DNA of 64,000 nt from Lepus europaeus (GCF_033115175.1 NC_084827.1:178127401-178191400), one strand, 5' to 3'. Counted from the first letter of the stretch, positions 22,250 to 34,092 are shown. The notes: a model not told the origin generated them from the sequence alone. Numbers and translations are program-made.

Positions 22250-23450
22250 GCAAAGTCGCCGCCGCCCCTCCGAGGTGCTCTGACGCCGCCGCGGGCCGCG
22301 GTCACGGGGTGCCGATGCGCAGCAGCTGCTCTTTGCCGTTTATTATCAGCGACTTTAACTCGCCGTCCTCCTCCACCTCCACCCTCTCCTGGCCGTTCTG
22401 CACCACCCGCCTGGTGGTGATCTTCTTGCCGCCCACGATCTCGGTGGAGGTCGACACGGACTTGAAGCTGCCCGCGGCCCCGCCCCCACACGACACGGAG
22501 AAGGCGGCGAGGCCTCCGGCGCCCAGGGACCCGCAGGAAGCAGAGCCCGCGTCCAGGGAGGAGAAGCCGCCCCCGAACGCCGCCGGGAAGTCGCCGACGC
22601 TGGAGAAGAGCGGCGCGGACGCCCGGCTCCGGCGGCCCCGGGAGCTCCTCCGAGCGCCGAAGAAGAACAGGTTCTCCAGCGGGTCCCCGAGGAAGTCGAA
22701 GGAGAACGGGTCCCGGCCGCCGAAGAACTCCCTGAAGACGTCGGCGGGGTCGCGGAAGGTGAAGACGCTCTCGAAGGGGTCCGCGCAGGGCTCGCCGCCG
22801 CGGTCGTAGACGTCGCGCTTCTGGGCGTCCGACAGCACCTCGTAGGCCGCGGCCACCTGCTTGAACCGCCTCTCGGCTTCCTGCTCGTTCTCGGGGTTTT
22901 TGTCCGGGTGCCACCTGAGCGCCAGCTTGCGGTACGCCTTCTTGATGGCGTCGGGCGAGGCGTGCCGGGGCACGCCCAGCACCTCGTAGTAGTCCACCAT
23001 GTCGGAGGCGGCCACGGCCCGGGGACGCGGCGAGGCGAGCAGCCCAGGGGCGCGGGCCCGGGCGTCCGCGTGCCAGGCGACGCCGGGCCGTGCGACAGCG
23101 GCGCCCTTTGTGACGTGGCCGCGTCCCATTGGCCGAGGCTGAGGCGGCCGCCGCATCCCAGAATGCCGTGCTGCCGGGCCTGCCCTGCCGGAAGCGCTGT
23201 GTGACGTCGCGCCGGGGGCGGCGGCCGCGCGGTTGTCCGCAGGTAGGGTGGACGGAGAAGAGCGGCATTATTGTGGAAATGGTTTGACTGGAAAACCCCT
23301 GGGCATCCCCAGGACTCCCTGGCCGAGCCCAGGAGCCGCTGGTCTGATGTGTCAAAGTCCGAAGCTGTGGCCGCGGTCAGGACGGGACTCCGGGCACACC
23401 TGGGGCGCAGCCGGCGTTCCCACAAAGACCGCGGCGGGACCACGACGTTC
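22250..23450. promoter_or_regulatory. CpG-rich island over DNAJB3 and its 5' flank
   Basis: This block is strikingly GC- and CpG-rich compared with the AT-rich DNA on either side. It covers the whole DNAJB3 coding region and about 450 bp upstream of its start (on the minus strand). Several long overlapping ORFs in this block reflect its low stop-codon density. No TATA box is evident near 23000-23150. Confidence 0.75.
22302..23000 (-). CDS. DNAJB3: DNAJB3, type II J-domain co-chaperone, intronless
   Basis: This single-exon ORF of 232 residues starts at ATG 23000-22998 ([15 protein letters not shown]) and ends at 22302. Residues 1-70 form a J domain with the HPD tripeptide in RWHPDKNPE, which stimulates Hsp70 ATPase. 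A Gly/Phe-rich part follows ([16 protein letters not shown], then [12 protein letters not shown]), and then a C-terminal region of the DNAJB6/DNAJB3 kind with [17 protein letters not shown]. It is a retrogene-like member, lacking introns, antisense inside the UGT1A locus as in human and mouse. The frame stays open 52 codons upstream of the chosen start, but MVDYYEVLG is the family N-terminus. From memory, the human gene encodes a product of about 145 residues and the mouse gene about 242, so this rabbit copy looks full length. Expression is mainly testicular in other mammals. Confidence 0.93.
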   Translation of the reverse strand: MVDYYEVLGVPRHASPDAIKKAYRKLALRWHPDKNPENEQEAERRFKQVAAAYEVLSDAQKRDVYDRGGEPCADPFESVFTFRDPADVFREFFGGRDPFSFDFLGDPLENLFFFGARRSSRGRRSRASAPLFSSVGDFPAAFGGGFSSLDAGSASCGSLGAGGLAAFSVSCGGGAAGSFKSVSTSTEIVGGKKITTRRVVQNGQERVEVEEDGELKSLIINGKEQLLRIGTP

Positions 23451-23469
23451 CCTTCTGACGTTTCTTGAC

Positions 23470-26447
23470 GTCTAGGTTAACTTCAGTTTGTCTTTATTCT
23501 CTGTCGGGCACTGTATTCTCTGCTTGGATAAACTGGGATGCAACCCACCAACTAAGGTCACTTAGTTCCAAGGGGGAAATGATTAACCCGTGAACCCTCT
23601 ATGACTTCACCACAAGAGATAACAGGTCTGCAGAGGCCACATTATCTCAGCGGAGCAGCCACAGAGCTTGAGTGGCTGAACTTGAAGCTTTGAACTTGAC
23701 ACTTGGTAAGGAAGCAATGAACTGTAGGAAGCCAATACGACAGCCCAGTATAAACAGAGTAATGGGGAAAGTACAGAGCACCCTTTGGGAAGGGCAAGCA
23801 ATCGAGAATGGCTGGAGGGTAAAGGGCAGAGACAGGTGGAGAGGAGAAGTGTGGACAGGTGGACTGCGGATCTTTGAAGGGAGTCCTGAGGCCAGGACCA
23901 CAGATCTGAGTTTTCCTCTGGGCCCTGTGAAGCTGCTTACCAAGGTGTCAGTGGTGTGGAGAGGGGAAGTGCAAGGGGCAGCTGTCAGAAGTGATAGCTG
24001 GAGGCTGGGGAGACAGGGAGCTGGGGCCCTGACCCTGGACCATGCACCGGGACCCGAGAGATAGTGACGAATCGTCTGGAGTCAGCACTTGCTTGCTTGG
24101 ATTTAGGACCCAGAGCACAGAGGGGGAGTGAAGTCCCCTCCACATAGAAGCTTGCTGAGTGCTTACTGTCTGGGGCCTGTGTGAGCGATTCCAGAGCCCA
24201 GACCCTGCCTGCAAGCAGTAGATGCCTCTCTCAATAGTCTAGTAGCAAGAGCGGTTTTACACACTGCTACTACCGGATACGAGGCAGAACAGGAAACAAG
24301 AGTGACAGTTCTGTTTCCACTGGAGATACCCATAGATGACCCATGGGGCAATGACTATGTCTGTGTTTCTCCTTTAGTAACAAATCCTTCCACTCTGCTG
24401 TGGTCAAAGAGCTAGGAGTGTGCTGAGTGGTGGAGGCCTCTTCTGGCTTTAGCCTAAGAGGAAAGCGCCTCTTAGTGGATTCCAGCCATGCTCCAGCCGG
24501 CACTCCACTCTCCGGTAGCCCCAGCCCCAGCCGGCACTCCACTCTCTGGGAGCCCCAGCACTGCAGCGTTGTGCATGTCCCAGGACACCTGTGCTCTCGC
24601 ACCAGAACAGAGCTCACCCTGCCCTGCAACTGCCTCGCTCTCCGTCTCTCCTCGCAGGCAGGGACTATTTCTAACCTGGTTTTCTGGCCCCAGCTCCTAG
24701 CACAGATCCTGGGGTGCAGAAGTGCTCACACGTTCCCTGCATATTTGGTGAATGAAGGGATTCACAATGGATTTTGAGTGTGGATCTGCTTAGGTTCTAG
24801 GAGGGAGGCTGTAATGGATTGCGTAGTCATGGCTGCCAGTCTGATGAGCGTGAATCTGGATTTCCTGCAGTCCAGATCAGAAGCAACGTTCCCTGCCCAG
24901 GGACAGAGTTGTGGCCCCAAACGGTCTTGGTGCACAGTCACCTCCGAAAGCCTGCAGGCTGTGTGTGATTCCAGCAAGTCGGGAGATCGTAACTGGTGAG
25001 TGTGTAGTGTAGCCTCTTTGCTCTGTGTAGTCTCCAGATGAACTCTCCTGACACTGGGGCTCCATTATTGCTCTCAGAGTTCAACCTGGACTGTGAATTT
25101 TAGATAGTGGTGTGACAGAATGAAGGCCTTGCTGCTCACTGGGAATGAAGAGTGCCTGGGCTTGGGGAGAGGCTTCCGGTTATGTGAGTGTGTGTGTGTG
25201 TGTGTGTACACTCAGGAACAAGCACACACAAGACTGGAAGTCTGTGGAGGAAGGATGTTAGCCCCAGGGAGAGGTACTTATGTACCTACCCTAAGTACTG
25301 GAATGAGAGGGCCCCACAGGACACTGAGGTGTCAACTCAGGAGTTTCTCCAAGACCCCCAAGTACTGCCCAAGCATGGGTGGCTTGTAATGTCCATGGTC
25401 ACAATGCTGAGTTCCGAGTGTATCTCCAAAGAAAAAGTGGACTTTGGGGCTGGCACTCTGGCATAGTGGGCTAAGCACCTGTGGTGTCGGAATCCCATAT
25501 GGGTGCCAGTTTGAGTCCTGGCTGCTCCACTTCTGATCCAGTTCCCAGATATGGCCTGGGAAGGCAATAGAATATGGCCCAAGTGCTTGGGCCCCTGCAC
25601 CCATGTGGGAGACTCGGAAGACTCTCCTGGCTCCTGGCTCCTGGCTTCAGATTGGTCCAGCTCTGGCCATTGCAGCCATCAGGGGAATAGACCAGTGGAT
25701 GGAAGACCTTTTTCTCTGTCTCTACCTCTCTGTAACTCTACCTCTCAAATAAATAAAAATCTTAAAAAGAAAAAAAAATGTGGACCGCTCAGTTCTGTCT
25801 GCACTCCCATTGGCCCTTTTCTTGGCGGGGGGGGGGGGGGCATTTGTGTTTAGCAGCCATGATACTTCCTGACTCTTCATCTGGTCTCCTGAGGCACAGC
25901 TGGAACTGGATAGTGGTCACCCAGTGCATTGCCCTTGGCCTTGTCGTCCTGTCTCTACCTTCTCTCCACTTACTTCCATTGGGTAATGACTGTGGGGGAT
26001 CACAGGTTTCCTTCTGACTTCTAACAGGCTGTAAGTTTCAATCAGGGGCTTGTACATCATTGTTTGGATATCACTGAGGGTGCAGGGAGCTGTTGTTAGG
26101 AGCAGGGCACTGACCCCAGGTCCTGGGCCTCGGCTCTGCCACTTGGGAAGTACAGGACTCTGACAAACCGTTGTGCACCTCTCAGCCTGTCTTCATTTAT
26201 AAAATGGGAAAGTAGATTCTGCCTCTACAGGACAGCTCTGAGGGATTACCAAGGATGCCTTGTGATGAATTTAGCACCATGTTTGGCACATAGTACACAC
26301 TCAGTATATTTAAATTCTTACTGTTTTTACCCAGCTCTCCCCTTTGCCTTCAACTCGGTCATCAGAATTTTCCTGAGGGTCTTATTTGCTCTGAACCTTG
26401 GGTTCCTATGAGGAATGCAATTTAACATGCTTTAGTGTTTGTCTTGC
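23470..26447. other. Upstream flank of UGT1A1 with one SINE and simple repeats
   Basis: In human the phenobarbital-responsive enhancer of UGT1A1 lies about 3 kb upstream of exon 1, which would be near 24,000 here. I could not identify its receptor half-sites with confidence. The interval has a short (TG)n at 25190, a 32 bp direct repeat near 24490-24560, a G-run at 25826 and a MIR-like stretch at about 26110-26310. No gene is seen. Confidence 0.4.
25445..25778 (+). mobile_element. C-repeat SINE, sense
   Basis: 'ggggctggcactctggcatagtggg' to 'caaataaataaaaatcttaaaaaga'. Confidence 0.93.
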
Positions 26448-26645
26448 GAGTACTTCAAAACATTTGTGGAAAATAGAATTGAAAGATAAGTTGTTTTTGG
26501 TGTGAAAAGTTTTGAAATTCACACATACAAGGATCTTCATAAAGTTCATGGGAAATGCATATTACAGATTCAAAAAAATTATGTACCAAAAGAAACTTAT
26601 CTTTTAATTCCGTTTTCCCACACTTTTGTTTTGAAGTTCCTTCGT
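26448..26645. mobile_element. Palindromic MITE-like element
   Basis: Begins 'cgagtacttcaaaacatttg' and ends 'tttgttttgaagttccttcg', giving inverted ends of about 15 bp. Further inward the two halves stay partly complementary ('gaattgaaagataagtt' against 'aacttatcttttaattc'). It is similar to the element at 53036-53238. TA at the flank suggests a mariner-type element, but the family is not confirmed. Confidence 0.65.
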
Positions 26646-27326
26646 ATTTTGGCTTTCTATTTAGAGAATGTTCTTTCTGAGCGCTTCCAGATCTGTCTTT
26701 GGAGAAGGCTTGCATGCACGTTGTCTCAAGTAGAGTTCCCTTTCTGGTCGTACTCTACCCGGGTGTGCCTCCAGCATAAGATTTCAGTCTTAGTAAGTAT
26801 CACAGTCTCCAGGGTGCCCATTTGTGCAGTTGGTGAGTCTGTTCCTCCCGATGGAGCACGAATTCTGGGGAAGCGAAGACTCTTGGGTGGTGGTCCCAGT
26901 GCTGTGCCAGGCTTGATAAATACTCGTTGTTGAATGAGTCAAGGACGACGCCAGGCGATGATGCGGAGCCCTGAGTGAGATACGGAGAAGGGTATTGGTG
27001 AAGGTCTCCATGACCAAGATGGGTTGCACTGCCTTGTTCTTTTCTTTCTAGAAGTCTTTCTAGAAACAGGTCATTTCTGAAAGGGAAGCCTGATTTGTCA
27101 CCACATAGTCGTTTTCTCTCTCTGGTGGCACTTTTTGGTTGAGGAAAGTACTAATGTAATGGACCCAAAGGTTCTGGAGGAAGTGTGCTTTCTGTGGCCA
27201 CTCAAGAACCTGAGTCAGTCAGTTCAACTGTGATTGCCCGTAAAAAAGCCCAGCAAACCTCCACCGTCTTCATCTCTACTTCCTGCTGCTCGAGCAGCTG
27301 GCTTTCACCATGTGACACAGTCACAC

Positions 27327-27410
27327 ATTAACTTGTTGGGTAGATTGGTTCTTGCAACATGTGAGTAGGAGAGAACAGGCGCACTCTGGCAGGAGCAGAG
27401 GCAGAGTACC
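27327..27410 (+). promoter_or_regulatory. UGT1A1 proximal promoter without a TA-repeat TATA box
   Basis: An HNF1-like CATTAACTTG lies at 27327-27336, followed by 'gattggttcttgc', which lines up with the human UGT1A1 promoter. Where human has the (TA)6-7 TAA box, this sequence has only 'aacatgtgagtagg' (about 27357-27370). The shared 'gtaggagag' follows, then 'ctctggcaggagca' (27384-27397) just before the ATG. The human comparison is from memory of a well-known polymorphic promoter (UGT1A1*28). Confidence 0.7.
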
Positions 27411-28277
27411 ATGGCCACAGGGTGCCAGGACCCACGTCGCCTGTCCGTCCTGGGCCTGCTGCTGTGTGTCCTCAGCCCCAGCGTGGCTCATGCCTCCAAG
27501 CTGCTATTGGTCCCCATTGATGGCAGCCACTGGCTGAGCATGCTTGGGCTCATCCAGCAGCTCCAGCAGAGGGGACATGAAATAGTGGTCTTAGCGCCTG
27601 ACGCCTCGGTCTTCATAAAAGAGGGAGCATCTTACACCTTGAGGAAGTACCCCGTGCCATTCCAAAGGAAGGAAGTGGAGGAAAGCTTTATCGCACTCGG
27701 CCGTAATGTTTTTGAGAACGCTCCTTTCCTGCAGCGTGTGGTGACAACATACAAGAAAGTCAAAAAGGACTCCGCTCTGCTGCTCTCTGGCTGCTCCCAC
27801 TTACTGCACAACAAGGATGTCATGGCCTCCCTGGCGGAAGCCGGCTTTGATGCCGTGTTGACTGACCCTTTCCTTCCTTGTGGCTCCATTGTGGCCCGCT
27901 ACCTGGCTCTGCCCGCCGTGTACTTCTTGAATGCACTGCCGTGCAGCATGGACTCCAAGGCTACCCAGTGCCCCAGCCCTCTGTCCTACGTGCCCAGGAT
28001 CATGACCGTTAGCTCGGATCACATGAGCTTCCTGCAGCGCGTGAAGAACGCGCTTGTGGCCTTGATGGAAAACTTCCTGTGTGATGTGGTTTATTCCCCG
28101 TATGCGTCGCTTGCCTCGGAAGTCCTCCAGAGAGACATGAGTGTCCAGGAGCTTATGAGCTCTGCGTCTGTCTGGCTGTTGAGAGGTGACTTCGTGAAGG
28201 ACTACCCCAGGCCCATCATGCCCAACATGGTTTTTGTTGGGGGGATCAACTGCCTCCACAGAAACCCACTGTCGCCG
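27411..28277 (+). CDS. UGT1A1: UGT1A1 variable first exon (bilirubin UGT), intact
   Basis: This exon encodes the 289-residue N-terminal half of UGT1A1, which glucuronidates bilirubin, oestradiol and many drugs in the ER lumen. A signal peptide covers residues 1-28. LLLVPIDGSHWLSM carries the catalytic His at residue 40, and the partner Asp is in VLTDPFLPCG at residue 152. The UGT1A1-type features [57 protein letters not shown] and GGINCLHRNPLS are all present and separate it from UGT1A3/4/5 and UGT1A6. The start context ACCATGG is strong. The exon ends at 28277 in CCG with donor GTGTGT and joins exon 2 in phase 0, giving 534 residues in total. The last codon is Pro (CCG) where other UGT1A exons have Gln (CAG), so the donor lacks the usual AG before GT. 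Confidence 0.96.
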
Positions 28278-31200
28278 GTGTGTATGTGAGTTAGCCTCTG
28301 TTCTTGCAAGCGCTTTGTATGGGTGAGCTTGCTGAGGTAGTTTAAAATGACTGTGAATTTCTGTCTTGCAAGTCTTCTGGGCCTGAGCTCCTCTGTCTCG
28401 GCATCGTCTTCTGGCTTATTTCTTTGTAGCCTCAGATACAAAGCATATTTTGATATTTTGCTGTGTGCTCCAGTGGATAGAGATCAGTTAGATGCAACAG
28501 GCATTATCTGCTGAGCACAGAAATGTGCGGCGGGCACCTTGATTGGGTCAGCTAGGCAATATTTGAGGTTGATGAAATAGTTGTTTGATATCTATAGATT
28601 CTGGCAAGGAAAGTTGTTTTGATGGTCCTGGGTACGGCTCCAGTTTCCAGATCAGGGGTGGGGAATGTCTGGCTGCAAAATCATTTGATCTGGCCCTGCC
28701 AAGGCAACTGCAGGCAGGCCTTGAAATTCAGTGATCTAGCAGAGTGATCTTTAAGTTGACAGTGTTGTACCGCTCGGAATGATGTTATTAATATCCTAAT
28801 GGCTTCTTAGAAAAAGGTCCCCCACCCTGCTTGAGATGCTCTAGTGGGTGGCTAGATCCTGCAGTTCTTTCCTTCTAATGAGTGAATTGCCTAACTCTCG
28901 GGTTGTGACACTGGGCAGAGTCACTTTCCCAGAAATGATAATATGCTAATTTCTCCCTCCCCAGATTTCGAAATGAACAAAACGTGGCATTCACACCCCC
29001 GTCTAAATCTCCTTGAATTTACTAGAAAATGAGCAGGAGAGGCATCTTCAGATGGTAGGGGAAGGACTCTCTGGAGGGGGACGTTTCAGTGGTCTGTCAT
29101 TCATTTATCCTGCGGGTATTTGCCGAGGACCTCCCAGTAGCACAGGCATTTCCCAGCTGCTGAATCTGGCTCCTACCTAGGGGCTGTTCTCGCCCGTGGA
29201 GACCACTGGGCCTTATTTCTGTTGCAGTCCTAGCCGTGTTCTAAATGATTGTGTGATTGGGGAGGAGAGACTCTGGGCACCAGCAAGAGCACCAAGTCAG
29301 GAATCAGACGCTGTGCTGATGCCTGTGCTCCACTGCCTTGTGACCAGATTCCCCTTCTGTGGGCTTTGATCCTTCATTTGTAATGTGAAGTAGGATCCGA
29401 TGGCCCTTCAGAGATCTGCCTCTGTGGCTCTGGACCTCACAGGCTGCTGCACAAGTGTGTGTTGCATGGGGTGGTCTGGTTAAGAAAGAAGGTGCTGGTT
29501 TCCTAAAAGTAAGATGAGAAAACCCAACAGTACAGAAAACCATTAATGATTCTCTTTCAAGTGGAGGGCAAGGAATGGGTGAGCTACCACCAAGCTGATG
29601 AACACCTCTCAAAACAAAGGAAAGAGATGGGGTCAACTTGTCCACATTGGAGAAGTATTCAAGGGGAGTATTTTTGACACCATCATGAAGGATCCAAGAG
29701 AAAGTCGTCGTGTTTCACATTCACTCTGGAGCTTAAGGCATTGGAGATGTGCATGCCTAATGGACATTCTAATCAAAATGGGAGAACTCATCTATAAATC
29801 TGGTGGGCATTCCCAGTTATGCTGGCCTTCTGCCTATTCCTGGAACATTTCAGAATCTTTCCCAATTCAGAACCCTTGAGCATGCTGTTCCCCGAGCTAG
29901 TTAGATGTCCGCCTTCTCATGTTCCAGGACAGCTTGAATGCCGCTTCCTCGCAGAGCTGCCCTCTCTAACCCAGCACTCTCACTTCCCTTTGTAGCACAT
30001 TCAGTGCTTCAGTCAGCGGGTCAAGACCATTGTCCACTGACCGTGTCCTGCACTCCCTGGGCCACGGTCAGGGCAGCTGTGGTTTTGTGTCAGTCACATC
30101 TGCTGTGTGCTGCACTCTCAACACCTGCACTGGGTCTACAATGCTTGGAGTCCCTTAAATGTTAGCACCCGAGGCAGTGGGCACTCAGCAAATAGTGGCT
30201 AAATGAAGGAATACAAACAGAGAAAAGAATATGAAGTTGGGACTGGTTCCTGGAGAGTTAGTAAGCCCCAACGACTCTTTAGTCTCCCCCCCCCCCCCAC
30301 ACACACACAGCATTTTTATTGTTTGGTTTACAAAATTTGGTGATAATGTAGGTCCCTATTGCTCACTTATTAATACATCATGAATATTGCTCCTGTTCAA
30401 AATATGAGTCAAATTTTTTAAGTGTTAAATAGCCTGTATGGCGTTTATGTACCACAGGTTTTTCTGCTGGCCATCTGATCTAGATCCCTCTGAAACACAC
30501 TGAGATTTCTGTTCCAGGACTTTGTCATTGTGACTTCGAAGATCATAGCGAAGATTAGTATGTTAGAGTTTTCTTCATATTTGTTGTTTCTTACTGCTTT
30601 TTTCTGGTTCTACCTTATTCTTGTTTACAGTTTTTTGGTCACTACTGTGAATGTGTCATTTCCCCCATCTCTGTCTCTAGCTGGTTTTCACTATTTTTGT
30701 TTCTAGCCAGTTCCTCAGTATTCAACTATTTCACCAGAATGTTGATTTCCATATTTTTTAAAAATTCACATGCAGTCATTTGCCGGTAAACAAATGTTGG
30801 CTCCTTCAGTGGTAAACTCCATGCTGAATGTCAGTGTTGCTTTCACTGGAACTTCTAGAAACCATTGCGTAACTCTGGTGGTAGCAAGGGTTCTTTGAAT
30901 AGAAATAATTTTTATGTTGTCATTTTGTGTTTGCCTTTTTTTTTTTTTTTTTTGGCAAGTAGCCTTTATGTATTTAAGATGTTTGCGGGAGAGACTGCTG
31001 AACTTTATGTAATGATAATACCCCCTACCCCACACATTTGTCCAAATGGTAAATTTTATTGACTACATGGTGATTGCCATCTTGTTTAGTGCAAGCAGGC
31101 TTATGTGTGAAAATATCTTTGTAAATTGCATCTGATAGTAGCCCTCTTTGTCTTGTTTAATGTTTTAATCAAGAATTCTACTTTTTTTTATATTGACATC

Positions 31201-33190
31201 AATACCCCTATATTATTTTTGTTTATAGTTCTCTATAATCCCTTTGTCTTCAAATCTTCTTTTTCTTTCTTTTTAAACAACACAGAGCAGGTATTTTTAA
31301 TCTGGCCAGAGTTCTTTACTAGGTGAATTTTATCTGTTGAATTTTCTGGCTGATTGATCTGATTGTAACCCTCCCAGGCTCTTTGAGTCTCATTGTGTTT
31401 GCCATGTTTCCTTTTCCTAGTTTTTGCTGGCTTTTCAATTTATTGTCTCTCTTTTCCCCTGTGGTCTTTAAATAACAACAACTGCTACTCTACATTTGGA
31501 TTCCCCTGGGGGCGATCTTCCAGTCTCAACAATACTCACTTTAAAAGTCTTGAACTTCAAGAATAAAGATAAAATTTCTATTTCATAAGAAATCCCATAA
31601 AGAAAGCATGGCCTACCATGAGATGAGTCTTTGATGTGTCCAGGTGACATTGGGAGAAGAGATGAAAGTGGAGGATTCCAGGATGTCGGCCCCCATCAGG
31701 GTGTGGGACCATCTCAGCTTTGAGAGCAGCCAGACCCAGCTCAGCAGGGCCAGAGATCTCAAGATGAGGAGAGGAAGCAGGTTCTGGGGAGTGTGGGGTG
31801 TGTACGGGGAACTCGAATGCATCGTGGGACAGCAACATGCTTCCAACATGTTGTCTGAGTGCTACAAAAAGATTCTGGAAAAACCACAGACATTTGCGAA
31901 GGGGAAAATCTATTAGGAAGTCTGGAACTGAAAATACTGAACTCAGGGAAGAGCTTAGGAGCTCTCTGGAAAGTCTCCCACTGGGTGGAGAAGTTCCAGC
32001 AGAACACGAGGATTGCACCACATTTGGACACAGACGAGCCAAGGGGTGGGGATCCAGGGTTATCCAGTGCTTCCTTCTTTGGCCGTTCCAGGGTCTGTAA
32101 AGTCAGGGCAAGGGGTACGAGAAGTTTTGCCAAATAGGGAATGGACCTTACCTTTACTGAGCCCCATAAAACCTGGCCCAGGTGTTGGCCATGATAATCA
32201 GTCTCCTCACGTCCCTGCCCTCCTCCCTAGATGGACTTGCGTGCCACCTCACCCTCAGCCAACTCCTGCTGTTGAACTTGGCTCTTGATGGACCTGCAGG
32301 CTCAATTTTGTCTTAGTCACATCCTGCTGGTTGCTGAGTGGGCGTGGGAGGACGCCCGTGGAGGGGAGATTAGTGTGGCCCTTTCCAAAGTAGGAGCAAA
32401 GGTCCTGGGAAGTGCAGGGGAGTCCATTACCACCACCCTGGAGAGGGAGCTTAAGGAACCCTGGAAATGAGCCACCTCTCCCAGGGGAAAGGGGGAGGCA
32501 GGAAAGCATGGGGGTGCAGATCCCAGGGAGGAAGGGCTGTGGAAGAACCAACCCCAAGTGCAGTGTGATGGCAGAGAGGACGACCCTGGCCTCCATGGCC
32601 TTCTCAGATGAGCCTGGTACAGAAAGGCCACGACCACGAGCATGGGCACTCCAGAGGTCTGGGGCTGGGGAGGGTGGGTGGCAGAGAGGACTTTTCTCGG
32701 GGGAGGTCTGGACAGCGTTTGGGCTCTTCCAGTCAGGTTCAGCACCAAGCTTGGCAGAAATGTCTGAACTGTGCAAGCTGAGCCCTGTCTGAAGTCCAGT
32801 ATCTCACATCTGGAGGTGACCAGCAGCCTACGGGTTTGCCCAGCAGCGTTGATGTTTTAGCAGTCCAAGTCCCTTGTCCCAGGGAGCCACTTGGTTCTGG
32901 ACAAGCCTTGCTGATCACACGATCTCATTAATGCCCTGGACATTCTTCAGAATCCCACAAAACCACCTGGGAGACTCCCTGGGGTTAACTAGACCAGTAA
33001 TGACCTACAACTGGGGACGACATGATGCACTTACACCTTGCTCTGTCACCTCGCAGCAGACTTGGCACACGTGCAAGTGCCTGCACATGTCTGTGTTTTT
33101 CTTTTGGGCAATTAGCACATTACCTGGGCTCTGTAATTGCAGTCAAGGGAGAACCCCAGCAATAACTAAGCAAGAAACCTTCCTCCTCTG
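28278..33190. other. UGT1A intron 1: mostly unassigned sequence with old repeats
   Basis: No exon is recognised between the UGT1A1 first exon and constant exon 2. MIR-like sequence is seen near 29280-29430 and L2-like sequence near 29930-30050. There is a C-run/(AC)n at 30286-30309 and a T-run at 30938. ORFs of 100-170 codons at 31578-32790 overlap each other on both strands and show no domain. Confidence 0.45.
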
Positions 33191-33193
33191 CTG

Positions 33194-33400
33194 GTGAAAA
33201 ATTTTTATTAATTTATTTGAAAGAGACAGAAGCACACACAGACACACACATCTCTCATCTGGTGATTCACCCCACAAATGCTCACAAGAGCTGGTGCTGG
33301 GCCAGGCTGAAGACAGGAACCAGGAACTCAACCCAGGTCTCTGAGGGTGGAGGTAGGTGCTCCTTAGTAAGACTCTGCCATGGGACGCAGATGTCCCAAG
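33194..33400 (-). mobile_element. Partial C-repeat SINE, antisense
   Basis: 'atttttattaatttatttgaaagagacag' to 'caacccaggtctctgagggtgg'. The 5' part is missing. Confidence 0.8.
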
Positions 33401-33545
33401 CGGTGGTCTCACAGTAGCATTGAATGCCCCCCCACCCAGCTTTCCTCTTCTGGAAGGGAGAAAGGGAGCAGGAGATGCTACAAACCACACACTACTAATT
33501 TTTGTTTCTCTTTTAAAAAATCATTTTTAAAAATATTAAGGTGAT

Positions 33546-33975
33546 GGCCAGCGCCGTGGCTTAACAGGCTAATCCTCCGCCTTGCGGCACCGGCACACCA
33601 GGTTCTAGTCCCGGTCGGGGCGCTGGATTCTATCCCGGTTGCCCCTCTCCCAGGCCAGCTCTCTGCTATGGCCCGGGAAGGCAGTGGAGGATGGCCCAAG
33701 TGCTTGGGCCCTGCACCCGCATGGGAGACCAGGAGAAGCACCTGGCTCCTGGCTTCGGATCAACGAGATGCGCCGGCCGCAGCGGCCATTGGAGGGTGAA
33801 CCAACGGCAAAAAGGAAGACCTTTCTCTCTCTCTCTCACTATCCACTCTGCCTGTCAAAAAAAAAAAAAAAAAAAAGTTAAAAAAAATATTAAGGTGAAA
33901 GACCTTTCTCTCTGTCTCTCTCTCTCACTGTCCACTCTGCCTGTCAAAAATAAAAAAATTAAAAAAAAATATTAA
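33546..33975 (+). mobile_element. C-repeat SINE with duplicated 3' tail
   Basis: A full SINE runs from 'ggccagcgccgtggcttaac' to 'cctgtcaaaaaaaa' (about 33879). A second copy of only its 3' end ('gacctttctctctgtctctc' to 'cctgtcaaaaataaaaaaatt') follows at 33900-33960. AAATATTAAGGTGA occurs before the SINE, between the two tails and after the second tail. Confidence 0.92.
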
Positions 33976-34092
33976 GGTGAGCACATTTCATGCGTCTCAC
34001 AGATACAGATTTAGGAACTTAGTGATACTTTCCACCTTATCCTCCCTCCCATAATGCTCCCGCCCTTCCTCCTCCTTCCTCTCTTATAATTT

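Noticed and set aside
22222-23443. Minus-strand ORFs of 362 and 377 codons overlapping DNAJB3
   Set aside because: They are out-of-frame shadows of DNAJB3 in GC-rich DNA, dominated by Arg, Ala, Gly and Pro. Only the 22302-23000 frame has a J domain.
23900-24400. A UGT1A1 distal drug-responsive enhancer
   Set aside because: The position would be right by comparison with human, but I could not recognise paired nuclear-receptor half-sites with enough confidence to annotate it.
31578-32790. ORFs of 100-173 codons on both strands
   Set aside because: Many overlapping frames are open because of base composition. None has a recognisable domain, and the region is within UGT1A intron 1.
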